Shown here: one piece after another, positions 1-12,877 of the stretch
How positions within the stretch are numbered: position 1 is the first letter of the stretch
Layout of the letters: each line of letters begins with the position of its first letter
Assembly (NCBI RefSeq): GCF_021560175.1
Contig: NZ_CP091110.1
Location: 1,788,001 to 1,852,000 of the forward strand
From: Neobacillus drentensis
Lineage (GTDB): Bacteria; Bacillota; Bacilli; Bacillales; Cytobacillaceae
Direction: 5' to 3'
DNA length: 64,000 nt
The notes under the pieces: generated by a model
Database searches by the model: none
The model's input: the letters and a program-made list of their open reading frames with translations, nothing else
Told to the model about the DNA's origin: nothing
Made by a program: the position numbers and the translations under genes

Positions 1-2804
1 AGCCTAATGAACGAATTAAACGAACCCGTTCCAGATAGTGAAATTATTCATGAATTAGCAGAAGCAAAGGCATTTGTTGAAAAAATTGGCTTCCCTGTAA
101 TTGTCCGTCCTGCCTTTACATTAGGGGGAACAGGCGGCGGAATCTGCCATAACGATGAGGAATTAGAAGAAATCGTTACTAGCGGCTTAAAGCACAGCCC
201 TGTAACTCAATGTTTACTAGAAAAAAGTATCGCTGGTTTCAAGGAAATAGAATATGAAGTAATGCGTGATGCAAACGATAATGCGATTGTGGTTTGTAAC
301 ATGGAAAACATCGATCCTGTCGGCGTACACACAGGAGATTCGATTGTTGTGGCACCGAGCCAGACATTAAGTGACCGTGAGTACCAGCTGCTTCGAAATG
401 TTTCATTAAAAATCATTCGTGCTTTAGGAATTGAAGGGGGCTGTAACGTTCAGCTTGCTTTAGATCCAGATAGCTTCCATTACTATATTATTGAAGTAAA
501 TCCACGTGTTAGCCGTTCTTCGGCACTGGCGTCGAAAGCAACTGGTTATCCAATTGCTAAGCTTGCAGCTAAAATTGCAGTCGGTTTAACCCTAGATGAA
601 ATGTTAAATCCGGTTACAGGAAAAACGTATGCAAGCTTTGAACCTGCGCTTGATTATATCGTGACGAAAATCCCTAGATGGCCGTTTGACAAGTTCGAAT
701 CGGGCAATCGTTCACTAGGTACTCAAATGAAAGCAACCGGTGAGATTATGGCGATTGGCCGTACATTCGAAGAATCATTATTGAAGGCGATTAGATCCCT
801 TGAAGCAGGCGTTCATCACTTTGAACTAAACGGTGCATCTGAGATTGATGATGAATTACTTGAGAAGCGGATCCGTAAAGCGGGAGATGAAAGACTCTTT
901 TACATCGCAGAAGGGTTAAAACGTGGATTAACGATAGACACCATTCATGAATGGAGTAAAATCGATTTGTTCTTCTTAAAGAAGATGGAAGGAATTATTG
1001 AACTGGAAAAGGCGATTGCAGCAACTCCGTTCGAAACCGAAATCTTACTAGAGGCAAAACAAAAAGGTTTTACTGATAAAAAAATCGCTGAACTATGGAA
1101 TATATCTGAAGGAGAAATTTACCGGACCAGGAACAATCTAGAGATTAGACCTGTATATAAAATGGTTGATACATGTGCAGCAGAATTTGAATCGGCAACA
1201 CCTTACTACTATGGCACCTATGAAGAGGAAAACGAGTCGATTGTGACAGAGAAAAATAGCGTGATTGTACTAGGTTCTGGACCGATCCGAATCGGCCAAG
1301 GGATTGAATTTGATTATGCGACGGTTCACTCTGTAAAAGCAATTAAAGAAGCAGGTTATGAAGCGATTATCATCAACAATAATCCAGAAACCGTATCGAC
1401 TGATTTCAGTATTTCCGATAAACTTTACTTCGAGCCGCTTACAATTGAAGATGTAATGAGTATTATCGATTTAGAAAAACCAGTAGGAGTAGTTGTTCAA
1501 TTCGGCGGACAAACCGCGATCAACTTAGCTGCTAAACTTGAAGAAAACGGTGTGAAAATTCTCGGAACAAGCTTAGAAGATTTAGACCGCGCAGAAAATC
1601 GTGATAAATTTGAACAGGCTCTTCAACAATTAAATATCCCGCAGCCGTTAGGAAAAACAGCCATGTCAGTGGAAGAAGCAGTGGTGATTGCCGGCGACAT
1701 CGGTTATCCGGTCCTAGTCCGTCCTTCTTACGTGTTAGGCGGAAGGGCGATGGAAATAGTCTACCGTGAAGAAGAACTGCTTTACTATATGAAAAACGCA
1801 GTAAACGTAAACCCTGAACATCCAGTCTTGATTGACCGTTATTTAACAGGAAAAGAGATTGAAGTAGATGCGATTTGTGATGGAACAAACGTCTTAATCC
1901 CAGGCATTATGGAACATATCGAAAGAGCTGGGGTTCACTCTGGTGATTCGATTGCTGTTTACCCGCCGCAAACGCTAAGTGAGAAAACCAAACAAACCCT
2001 TGTTGAGTATACTGAGAAACTAGCAAAAGGCTTAAATATTATTGGCTTACTAAATATTCAATATGTACTTGCAGGTGACGAAGTGTTTGTTCTAGAGGTC
2101 AATCCAAGATCAAGCCGTACCGTTCCATTCTTAAGTAAAATTACCAATATCCCAATGGCTAAGATTGCAACAAAAGCGATTCTTGGGGTATCCATCCTTG
2201 ACCAAGGTTACATTCCAGGTCTTGTTACTGAAAAAGAAGGAGTATACGTCAAAGTTCCTGTATTCTCTTTCGCCAAACTGAAGAGTGTCGATATCACGCT
2301 TGGACCGGAAATGAAGTCAACTGGAGAGGTCATGGGTAAGGATGTAACACTGGAAAAAGCTTTATACAAAGGATTAGTTGCCTCAGGTATGAAAATTCAG
2401 CCATTTGGCACTGTATTGTTCACGGTAGCCGATAAGGATAAAGAAGAAGCATTAAAGCTTGCGAAGCGTTTCTCAAGCATCGGCTATCGTCTAATGGCCA
2501 CAAGCGGTACAGCAGCTGTGTTAGAATCGGCAGGCCTAAGAGTAAAAGTGGTAGGAAAGATTGGTTCAGAAGAAAAAACACTCTTAGATGTTATCCATAA
2601 TGGAGAAGCCCAGTTCATAGTTAATACACTAACAAAAGGCAAACAGCCGGAACGTGATGGATTTAGAATCCGCCGTGAATCTGTTGAAAATGGTGTTCCA
2701 TGCTTAACTTCATTAGATACAGCTGATGCAATCTTAAAAGTGATTGAATCCATGAATTTCTCAGCAGAACCAATGGCAGCAATGAAAAAGGAGGCAGTGT
2801 TTGC

Positions 2805-2808
<4 letters not shown>
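1..2808 (+). CDS. carB: Carbamoyl-phosphate synthase large subunit (5' end cut by window)
   Basis: Makes carbamoyl phosphate from glutamine-derived ammonia, bicarbonate and two ATP, the first step of pyrimidine synthesis; it works with the small subunit CarA. The reading frame is open from base 1, so the first ~135 residues of the usual ~1070 lie outside the window. Visible are the end of the first ATP-grasp half ([28 protein letters not shown]), the oligomerisation linker, the second ATP-grasp half starting near base 1260 ([11 protein letters not shown]; later [15 protein letters not shown]) and the C-terminal MGS-like allosteric domain ([22 protein letters not shown]). Its stop overlaps the pyrK start (ATGA). 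In B. subtilis this operon is controlled by PyrR attenuation upstream of pyrB, which is not in view. Confidence 0.97.
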
Positions 2809-5200
<2,392 letters not shown>

Positions 5201-5204
<4 letters not shown>

Positions 5205-5854
5205 AAAAAATAATTGCCGAAAAATTACTAGAAATCAACGCGGTTGCCTTGAAGCCCGAGGTACCGTTTACATGGGCGTCAGGACTTCGTTCCCCAATCT
5301 ATTGTGATAATCGTCTAACTCTTTCCTATCCTGAGGTGAGAAACGCAGTTGCGGCAGGATTGCAGCAGCTGATTCAGGAACATTTTCCGGGAACTGAAGT
5401 AATTGCTGGAACCGCAACCGCTGGGATTCCTCATGCTGCATGGGTCAGCGGTCTTATGGACCTACCGATGTGCTACGTACGATCAAAAGCAAAGGGGCAC
5501 GGTAAAGGGAACCAAATTGAAGGGAAAGCCGAAGCTGGCCAAAAAGTAGTCGTAGTCGAAGACTTAATCTCTACCGGCGGCAGTGTAATCACAGCGGTTA
5601 ATGCCTTAAAAGAGGCTGGCTGTGACGTGCTAGGGGTCGTATCGATCTTTACATATGGCCTTGAAAAAGGGAAACAATTATTTGAGGAAGAAAATATTAA
5701 GAGTTTCTCTTTAACTGATTTTTCTACCTTAATTGAAGTGGCTATTACAAAGGGCTATGTTAGTTCGGAAAATCAGGAAAGCCTGCTTTTATGGAGTAAA
5801 GATCCAGCTGCATGGAGTAAAAAATTCGAAGAAGCAGAATCGGTTACAAAATAA
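5201..5854 (+). CDS. pyrE: Orotate phosphoribosyltransferase
   Basis: Joins orotate to PRPP to form OMP, the fifth step of UMP synthesis. The 217-residue protein has the PRPP-binding loop [13 protein letters not shown] near residue 118 and the type I phosphoribosyltransferase fold. ATG 5201 overlaps the pyrF stop (ATGA) and follows a GGGAG site. An upstream in-frame ATG at 5171 would add ten residues and has no better ribosome site. It is the last gene of the pyr operon here; a hairpin terminator follows about 95 bases later. Confidence 0.96.
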
Positions 5855-5860
5855 ATTTTT

Positions 5861-5943
5861 CGCTGATAAAGTGTGGATACAGAGAAACCGCCGATAAGTA
5901 GCGGAAAACCGCCGATAAGTACCGAAGAACTGCCGATAAACCA
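5861..5943. repeat. 21-bp direct repeats carrying GCCGATAA after pyrE
   Basis: Near-identical units with core GCCGATAA begin at 5889, 5910 and 5931, exactly 21 bp apart. A looser copy (CGCTGATAAA) sits 28 bp further upstream at 5861. The block lies just after the pyrE stop and before the shared terminator. A short frame across it (MDTEKPPISSGKPPIS...) only reflects the repeated DNA. Its function is unknown. Confidence 0.8.
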
Positions 5944-5947
5944 AAAA

Positions 5948-5979
5948 GGGGAGCCAAATCAATATGATGGCTCCCCACT
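5948..5979. terminator. Bidirectional terminator between pyrE and rqcH
   Basis: A 9-bp perfect stem (GGGGAGCCA / TGGCTCCCC) with an 11-base loop sits between two converging genes. Read on the minus strand it is followed by CCCCTTTTTGG, a good T-run, so it is best placed to end rqcH transcription. On the plus strand the T-run is weaker (ACTTTTAG) but could still end the pyr operon. Confidence 0.85.
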
Positions 5980-5987
5980 TTTAGTTA

Positions 5988-7697
5988 TTATTTCTTCAAT
6001 TTTAAAACCATTTCCTCATCAGGAGTCACATAAACCGTTTGTTGATTATCATAAATGACAAATCCCGGCTTTGCCCCATTCGGTTTTTTTACATGGCGGA
6101 CTTTTGTATAGTCAACGGGCACCGAACCGGAATTACGTGCCTTGCTATAATAGGCCGATAAATTTGCAGCTTCGAGAATCGTTTCATCTGAAGGCTCCTT
6201 ACTGCGAATCACTACATGTGACCCGGGAATATCCTTTGTATGAAGCCAAATATCGTCCCGCGCTGCCAGTTTATTAGTTAAGTAATCATTTTGTTTATTG
6301 TTTTTTCCAACAATAATTTCTGTCCCATCAGAAGCAACAAAGTGATCCAAAACTGGCTTGCTATTATGAGGTTTTTTTCCGTTCTTTTTTTGGCGCTCGC
6401 GGATATAACCACCCTCAACAAGTTCCTCACGGATTTCCTGAAGGTCCTTTGGCGATGCTGCTTGTACTTGCTGGAGTAAATTATCAAAATACGCAGCTTC
6501 CTCACGTGCCTTATCAATTTGTTCAATCACAATCGAGATCGAATTTTTAGCTTTTTGATATTTAGAAAAATACTTTTGGGCATTTTCAGATGGTGTCTTT
6601 CTTGGGTCGAGTGGAATGACAAGCATTCCGCCGTTTTCATCATAATAATTAAGAACCTCGATTTGTTTCATCCCTTTTTTTGCCGCATATAGATTTGCAG
6701 TTAACAACTCCCCGTATAGTTGAAACTCTTCTGCTTTCTCTGCTTCTTCCAATGTACGTTGGAGTTTGTCAATTTTCTTTTCGTTCTTTTCTTTTTCATT
6801 GATGATAAATCTCTCAATATCATTTCCTTGCTGTTTCACCCGGTCCCTTTCGGCTTTCCCGAAATAAAAACGGTCGAGCATTTCACTTAGGGTTGAAAAA
6901 GTTTTTACTTCTCCTTTTATATGTTCAAGCGGGAATAAATAAAATAACTCTTTTCCATTAGAAGTCATGATAGAGGGAGCAATATCCCCAGAGCTTATTT
7001 TTTTCATCAGTCTTACAAATGTTGCTGGCACTGTTGAACGATTGGCTAATCCGCTCTCAAATATAACTTCCTTTGCCAAAAGCGGCGAAATACCTCCGAA
7101 ATGTTCAACGATCTGGCGGTCCAGTTTACCGCCCATAAAATCAATCTTCTTTAATACATCCTCTTCAACCGCAGTAAACGGATTGAGTTTATGTTGTTCG
7201 GGCGGGTTAATATATGGCTGCCCCGGAAGAATCGCTCTATGGCTGTTTACTGCAAAAGAAACGTGCTTAATACTGTCAAGAATGATATTGCGTGTCTTAT
7301 CTACTAAAACAATATTGCTATGACGCCCCATAATTTCGACAATAAGTTGTTTATAGCTGATATCACCAATTTCATTTCTTCCTTTTATTTCAAACACAAT
7401 CATCCGGTCATTGTTAACCTGATATACATCCTCTAATATATGTCCTTCAATATGTTTTCTAAGCAGCATACAGAACATAGGGGGTTCACTTGGATTATCG
7501 TAGGCTTCATTGGTGAATTGGACTCTTGCGTAGCTTGGGTGAGCCGATAATAATAGTTTTTGATTAACTCCGTTTGCACGGACCGTGAGAATGACCTCAT
7601 TTTTATAAGGCTGATGGACTTTGTTAATCCGTCCGCCCTTAAGGGAACGAACCAATTCATCCACCATTGCTTTTGTAAATAAACCATCAAATGACAT
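5988..7697 (-). CDS. rqcH: RqcH / NFACT-family protein (Rqc2/NEMF homologue)
   Basis: Homologue of B. subtilis RqcH (YloA). It binds stalled 50S subunits carrying peptidyl-tRNA and adds C-terminal alanine tails that mark the stalled peptide for degradation; older annotations call it fibronectin-binding protein. Visible are the N-terminal NFACT-N part ([27 protein letters not shown]), a central helical and coiled-coil stretch of about residues 270-430, and the C-terminal NFACT-R domain with [16 protein letters not shown] near residue 480. ATG 7697 is preferred over 7706, because AAAAGG directly abuts the first ATG but is well spaced for the second, and the family starts MSFDG. This gives 569 residues. 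It is a single gene converging on pyrE. Confidence 0.93.
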   Translation of the reverse strand: MSFDGLFTKAMVDELVRSLKGGRINKVHQPYKNEVILTVRANGVNQKLLLSAHPSYARVQFTNEAYDNPSEPPMFCMLLRKHIEGHILEDVYQVNNDRMIVFEIKGRNEIGDISYKQLIVEIMGRHSNIVLVDKTRNIILDSIKHVSFAVNSHRAILPGQPYINPPEQHKLNPFTAVEEDVLKKIDFMGGKLDRQIVEHFGGISPLLAKEVIFESGLANRSTVPATFVRLMKKISSGDIAPSIMTSNGKELFYLFPLEHIKGEVKTFSTLSEMLDRFYFGKAERDRVKQQGNDIERFIINEKEKNEKKIDKLQRTLEEAEKAEEFQLYGELLTANLYAAKKGMKQIEVLNYYDENGGMLVIPLDPRKTPSENAQKYFSKYQKAKNSISIVIEQIDKAREEAAYFDNLLQQVQAASPKDLQEIREELVEGGYIRERQKKNGKKPHNSKPVLDHFVASDGTEIIVGKNNKQNDYLTNKLAARDDIWLHTKDIPGSHVVIRSKEPSDETILEAANLSAYYSKARNSGSVPVDYTKVRHVKKPNGAKPGFVIYDNQQTVYVTPDEEMVLKLKK

Positions 7698-7729
7698 GGA
7701 AAACATCCTTTTCTAGAAGCTATGTTTCA

Positions 7730-7759
7730 ATTATATCCTATCTGGCTAAAATCTGTCTT
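7730..7759 (-). promoter_or_regulatory. Sigma-A-like promoter for rqcH
   Basis: On the minus strand, TATAAT (7735-7730) is preceded at 18-bp spacing by AAGACA (7759-7754), a 4/6 match to the -35 consensus. It lies about 35 bp upstream of the chosen rqcH start. Confidence 0.55.
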
Positions 7760-7860
7760 AATTTACCCATCAATCACATTTTCATCTAGCATTTTTTTGG
7801 ACGACCCTGAATAAGCTTTCCTTAGAGCAAGTCTATAAAACGGGGAAGTGAGATGGTCGG

Positions 7861-10539
7861 ATGAAATTCCATGAAATGAAGATAGATCAAGTAGAAAAGG
7901 CTCTAGAAACCGACTTTTCTTCTGGATTATCGCAGGAAGAAGTAAAGCAAAGAGTAAAACAACACGGACTAAATGAATTAGAAGAGGGAGAAAAGCAATC
8001 GGCTTTACTCTTATTTTTCAGCCAATTTAAAGACTTTATGGTATTAGTGCTATTAGCCGCGACGCTGATTTCGGGCTTGTTGGGTGAGTATATCGATGCG
8101 ATAGCGATTATAGCCATTGTCATTATTAACGGATGTCTAGGTTTCTATCAGGAACGCCGGGCAGAGAAATCACTCCAAGCTTTAAAAGAGCTTTCGGCAC
8201 CACAGGTGTCTGTACTTCGTGGAGGCCAGTGGATCAAGATTCCTTCGAAAGATATTGTGATTGGCGATGTAATTAAGTTTGCAAGTGGAGATCGAATTGG
8301 TGCAGATGTGCGTGTTATTGAATCGAAAAGTTTAGAAATTGAAGAATCCGCACTAACGGGTGAGTCCGTTCCTGTTGCTAAACATATTGATCCGTTAAGC
8401 AACCCAAATCCCGGCATCGGTGATATGGAAAATATTGCATTTATGGGAACGATGATTACAAGGGGCAGTGGATTAGGTGTCGTCATTGCAACCGGTATGA
8501 AAACAGCGATGGGGCAGATTGCCGATTTACTGCAAAATGCAGAGTCGCAGGATACACCGCTGCAGCGGCGTCTAGAGCAGCTTGGAAAAATATTAATTAC
8601 TGTTGCCTTGGTTCTGACGGTCCTAGTGGTGATTGTCGGGGTAATCCAAGGACATGAATTATATGAGATGTTTTTAGCAGGTGTTTCGCTAGCGGTAGCA
8701 GCGATACCTGAAGGGCTTCCGGCTATAGTGACCGTGGCTTTATCTTTGGGCGTACAAAAAATGATCAAGAAAAATGCCATTGTCAGGAAATTACCGGCTG
8801 TTGAAACATTAGGCTGTGCATCGGTCATTTGTTCGGACAAAACCGGAACGATGACACAAAATAAAATGACCGTTACACATCTATGGAGCGGCGGAAATAC
8901 CTGGACAGTCGACGGGGTCGGCTATCAGCCACAGGGGAATTTTTATCGAGATGAACAAAATGTACAGCCTAGGGATGAAAAGGCATTACAGCAAATGTTA
9001 ATCTTTGGGATGTTATGCAACCATTCAGCACTGGCCATAAAAGATAACGATTATATCTTAGACGGCGACCCAACTGAAGGAGCACTGCTTGTCAGTGCAA
9101 TGAAAGCGGGGTTTGACCGTACCAAATTATTAGAAGAATTTACGATTGTTAATGAATTTCCGTTCGACTCGACGAGAAAAATGATGAGTATCCATGTGAA
9201 AGACAAACAGGGAAGAAACTTTATCGTAACCAAGGGAGCACCCGATGTCGTGTTAGGTATCTGTGAGTCCATTTTATGGGATGAGAGAACCCAATACTTA
9301 AACAGGGAATCACAAAGTAAGGTACAGGATGCGATAAATGGACTGGCCTCACAGGCACTAAGAACGATCGCGATTGCTTTTAAGCCTATCCCTGCCAATA
9401 CATTAATCTTGAGCGACCATGAAGCTGAAAAACAATTAACCTTTATCGGCGTCCAAGGCATGATTGATCCGCCAAGACCTGAAGTGAAAGCGGCTGTAAA
9501 AGAATGTAAAGAGGCAGGCATTAAAACCGTGATGATTACGGGCGACCACGTCATTACGGCCAAAGCGATTGCATCTCAGCTTGGGATCTTGACTAGGAAG
9601 AGCAAGGTACTCGAGGGAAAGGCATTAGCAGAAATGTCTGTAGAAGAATTGGAAGCTGTGGTGGATGATGTCTCCGTATTTGCAAGGGTGTCTCCAGAGC
9701 ATAAATTAAAAATTGTTAAAGCCTTGCAAAACAGAGGGCATATTGTTGCCATGACAGGTGATGGAGTAAATGACGCTCCGGCTATTAAAGCCGCTGATAT
9801 TGGTGTTGCCATGGGGATCACCGGCACTGACGTAGCGAAAGAAGCTTCAGCACTCGTTTTATTGGATGATAATTTTGCTACGATTAAAGCGGCTATTAAA
9901 GAAGGAAGAAATATTTACGAAAATATACGTAAATTTGTCCGCTACCTGCTTGCATCCAATGTCGGTGAGATTTTGGTTATGCTGTTTGCCATGTTATTGG
10001 CATTGCCGCTGCCACTTGTTCCGATTCAGATACTTTGGGTCAATTTAGTGACGGACGGACTGCCGGCGATGGCATTAGGACTTGATCAGCCTGAAGAAAA
10101 TGTAATGAAGCGGGGTCCACGCAGTCCTAATGAAGGGGTATTCTCGCGTGGACTCGGCTGGAAAGTGGTCTCGCGCGGATTCCTAATCGGCCTAGTTACA
10201 CTTTTGGCATTCATGATTGTGTACCATAATGATCCAAGTCAACTTCCATACGCACAGACTGTTGCATTCGCAACCCTTGTTATGGCGCAGCTGATCCATG
10301 TTTTTGATTGCCGCAGCGAACGATCAGTCCTATCAAGAAATCCGTTTGGGAACCAATATCTTGTCTGGGCGGTTGTTTCATCCTTATTACTAATGCTAGT
10401 AGCTATTTACTACCCGCCATTACAGCCTATTTTTCACACACTTCCTATTGCAGGAAAAGATTGGTTGTTAATTTTAGGATTATCTGCCGTTCCAACTTTT
10501 TTATTAGCAGGATCATTTTTGTTAAGAAAAACAAAATAA
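7861..10539 (+). CDS. yloB: Calcium-transporting P-type ATPase
   Basis: A membrane pump of the P2A type that uses ATP to move cations, most likely Ca2+ out of the cell. The 892-residue protein (B. subtilis YloB is about 890) has an N-terminal cation-ATPase domain, the actuator loop ALTGESVPV, the PEGLP transmembrane motif, the phosphorylated Asp326 in SDKTGTMTQNK, the hinge MITGDHVITAK and GDGVNDAPAIK, with about ten hydrophobic segments. The start is the only sensible ATG: the one at 7852 runs into a stop. It stands alone between the rqcH promoter region and a strong terminator. Confidence 0.94.
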   Translation: MKFHEMKIDQVEKALETDFSSGLSQEEVKQRVKQHGLNELEEGEKQSALLLFFSQFKDFMVLVLLAATLISGLLGEYIDAIAIIAIVIINGCLGFYQERRAEKSLQALKELSAPQVSVLRGGQWIKIPSKDIVIGDVIKFASGDRIGADVRVIESKSLEIEESALTGESVPVAKHIDPLSNPNPGIGDMENIAFMGTMITRGSGLGVVIATGMKTAMGQIADLLQNAESQDTPLQRRLEQLGKILITVALVLTVLVVIVGVIQGHELYEMFLAGVSLAVAAIPEGLPAIVTVALSLGVQKMIKKNAIVRKLPAVETLGCASVICSDKTGTMTQNKMTVTHLWSGGNTWTVDGVGYQPQGNFYRDEQNVQPRDEKALQQMLIFGMLCNHSALAIKDNDYILDGDPTEGALLVSAMKAGFDRTKLLEEFTIVNEFPFDSTRKMMSIHVKDKQGRNFIVTKGAPDVVLGICESILWDERTQYLNRESQSKVQDAINGLASQALRTIAIAFKPIPANTLILSDHEAEKQLTFIGVQGMIDPPRPEVKAAVKECKEAGIKTVMITGDHVITAKAIASQLGILTRKSKVLEGKALAEMSVEELEAVVDDVSVFARVSPEHKLKIVKALQNRGHIVAMTGDGVNDAPAIKAADIGVAMGITGTDVAKEASALVLLDDNFATIKAAIKEGRNIYENIRKFVRYLLASNVGEILVMLFAMLLALPLPLVPIQILWVNLVTDGLPAMALGLDQPEENVMKRGPRSPNEGVFSRGLGWKVVSRGFLIGLVTLLAFMIVYHNDPSQLPYAQTVAFATLVMAQLIHVFDCRSERSVLSRNPFGNQYLVWAVVSSLLLMLVAIYYPPLQPIFHTLPIAGKDWLLILGLSAVPTFLLAGSFLLRKTK

Positions 10540-10554
10540 AGTGTGTTATAATCC

Positions 10555-10592
10555 AAAAGGTGATAGAATTCAGTTCTATTACCTTTTGTTAT
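10555..10592 (+). terminator. Terminator after yloB
   Basis: A 14-bp stem with one G-U pair (AAAAGGTGATAGAA / TTCTATTACCTTTT) and a 5-base loop is followed by GTTATTTTTA. It starts 16 bases after the yloB stop. Confidence 0.85.
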
Positions 10593-10641
10593 TTTTAAAA
10601 AATAAAGAGCCGATCATTATCTAAGATTGGATGTGTACGTG

Positions 10642-11517
10642 ATGGTTATTAGTATGACAGGCTTTGGCAGAGGGAAGACAGAGTCAGGAGAATTTTTAGT
10701 GAATGTTGAAATAAAATCAGTCAATCACCGATTCTCTGAAATGAATATCCGGATGCCAAGACAACTTTTAAAAATAGAAGATAAAATGAAAAAAATATTG
10801 AGCTCTCATATTCGCCGCGGCCGAGTAGAAGTGTATGTAAGTGTTGATGGTGAAGGGATTGTCTCAAGGAAGATCCAGCCAGATTGGAAGCTGATAGAGG
10901 AATATTTCCAATTCATTAGTGATGCGAAAGGTAAATACGGGATCGAAGGGACCATTACCCTGCAAGATTTACTTAATCGAACCGATCTTTTACATATTGA
11001 AGAAAGTGAAGCAGGCAATGAAGAAATAGAAAAACTTGTCCTTACGGCCATAGAAGAGGCTGTGATATTGTTAAAGCAAATGCGGATGGCAGAAGGAGAA
11101 GAATTAAAAAAAGATTTACTTGCAATCACTGCCCAAATTGAAGCCAATGTAACAGAGCTCCAAAAATTTGCTCCTCTCGTTGTTCAAGCCTTTAAGGAGC
11201 GCTTGACGAAAAGAATGCAGGAGTTTGTTAATGGGCAATTGGATGAAACGAGAATTTTAACAGAGGTAGCTGTTTTTGCTGACAAAGCAGATATCAATGA
11301 AGAAATTACACGGTTAAGAAGCCATATCCAGCAATTCTTACAAACCTTAAATGAGTGCGAGCCAATTGGCAGGAAGCTGGACTTTCTTGTTCAGGAAATG
11401 AACAGAGAGGCCAACACCATCGGTTCCAAAGCAAACGATTCAAACATTGCAAAAAAAGTCGTTGAGATCAAAAGTTTACTTGAAAAGCTGAAAGAACAGG
11501 TTCAGAATATCGAGTAG
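10642..11517 (+). CDS. yicC: YicC/YloC family endoribonuclease-like protein
   Basis: Member of the YicC family, described as an endoribonuclease in E. coli; its role in Bacillus is less clear. Both conserved ends are present: the N-terminal VISMTGFGRG and the C-terminal domain with GRKLDFLVQEMNREANTIGSK. ATG 10642 gives 291 residues, the same as B. subtilis YloC. A TTG at 10627 would add five residues. Neither start has a strong ribosome site. It is first in the run to remA, gmk and rpoZ, the usual Bacillus order. Confidence 0.9.
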   Translation: MVISMTGFGRGKTESGEFLVNVEIKSVNHRFSEMNIRMPRQLLKIEDKMKKILSSHIRRGRVEVYVSVDGEGIVSRKIQPDWKLIEEYFQFISDAKGKYGIEGTITLQDLLNRTDLLHIEESEAGNEEIEKLVLTAIEEAVILLKQMRMAEGEELKKDLLAITAQIEANVTELQKFAPLVVQAFKERLTKRMQEFVNGQLDETRILTEVAVFADKADINEEITRLRSHIQQFLQTLNECEPIGRKLDFLVQEMNREANTIGSKANDSNIAKKVVEIKSLLEKLKEQVQNIE

Positions 11518-11578
11518 GATTTGTTTAGAAACTGTTTAACACGGTCAAAATATATTATTAATGATTGGATGAGTAACC

Positions 11579-11842
11579 ATGTCGATTAAATTAATCAATA
11601 TTGGATTTGGAAATATTGTATCTGCCAATCGCATTATTTCCATTGTCAGCCCGGAATCTGCGCCAATTAAACGAATCATTCAAGATGCCAGGGATCGGGG
11701 TTCGCTTATTGACGCTACATATGGCAGACGGACACGTGCTGTAATTGTAATGGATAGTGACCATGTCATACTTTCAGCTGTACAGCCGGAGACGGTTGCC
11801 AATCGCTTAACTGACCGTGATGATATTATTGATGAAGGGTAG
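11579..11842 (+). CDS. remA: Extracellular matrix regulator RemA (YlzA family)
   Basis: Small DNA-binding regulator that in B. subtilis activates biofilm-matrix and osmoprotection genes; it is conserved in Firmicutes even where those targets are missing. The 87 residues contain the family core [23 protein letters not shown] and [12 protein letters not shown]. It sits 61 bases after yicC and 12 bases before gmk. No clear Shine-Dalgarno sequence stronger than GGATGAG is present. Confidence 0.93.
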   Translation: MSIKLINIGFGNIVSANRIISIVSPESAPIKRIIQDARDRGSLIDATYGRRTRAVIVMDSDHVILSAVQPETVANRLTDRDDIIDEG

Positions 11843-12469
<627 letters not shown>

Positions 12470-12470
12470 T

Positions 12471-12689
12471 ATGTTATATCCGTCTATTGACTCATTATTA
12501 GAAAAAATTGATTCAAAATATTCACTTGTTTCTGTTGCGGCAAAGCGCGCCCGTGTGATGTCACAAGTAAAAGATGAAAGACTTCCTAAATATGTTTCTT
12601 ATAAATATGTAGGAAAAGCATTAGAGGAAATTTATAGTGGTGAACTAACATATCGAGTTTCAAAAAAGGCAGAAACATCTGCTGAGTAA
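12471..12689 (+). CDS. rpoZ: RNA polymerase omega subunit
   Basis: Small subunit that helps assembly and stability of RNA polymerase. At 72 residues it has the omega features [10 protein letters not shown] at the start, AAKRAR near residue 25 and [13 protein letters not shown] 12471 follows CTGGAGG at good spacing; an in-frame TTG at 12462 was set aside. The gmk-rpoZ pairing is usual in Bacillus. A bulged hairpin terminator follows. Confidence 0.94.
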   Translation: MLYPSIDSLLEKIDSKYSLVSVAAKRARVMSQVKDERLPKYVSYKYVGKALEEIYSGELTYRVSKKAETSAE

Positions 12690-12725
12690 TGACCCAGCCC
12701 ACAGGCACAATATATAAATGAAACA

Positions 12726-12767
12726 AGGTCTGACAAAAGGGAGATTCGCCTGTATGTCAGCCTTTTT
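12726..12767 (+). terminator. Probable terminator after rpoZ
   Basis: AGG-T-CTGACA pairs with TGTCAGCCT with one bulged T, enclosing a 21-base loop, followed by TTTTTATTTTG. It is weaker than most terminators in this window. Confidence 0.55.
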
Positions 12768-12877
12768 ATTTTGCTTTAAGTGAATTGCATGAAATTGATA
12801 AGGAAATAGATGAAAAAAAAGATCTTTTCTAGCATAATTAAACTAAAAAGTAATGGACAAGAGTGGGGGCTTAAACA

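Noticed and set aside
5873..6058. 61-codon frame across the 21-bp repeats after pyrE
   Set aside because: The peptide simply repeats the DNA unit, crosses the terminator and runs into rqcH on the other strand.
8148..8840. 230-codon open frame antisense to yloB
   Set aside because: It lies wholly opposite a strong conserved gene, is low in complexity (Ser/Thr/Ile-rich) and lacks a ribosome site. It is a by-product of codon use in yloB, like many other antisense frames here.
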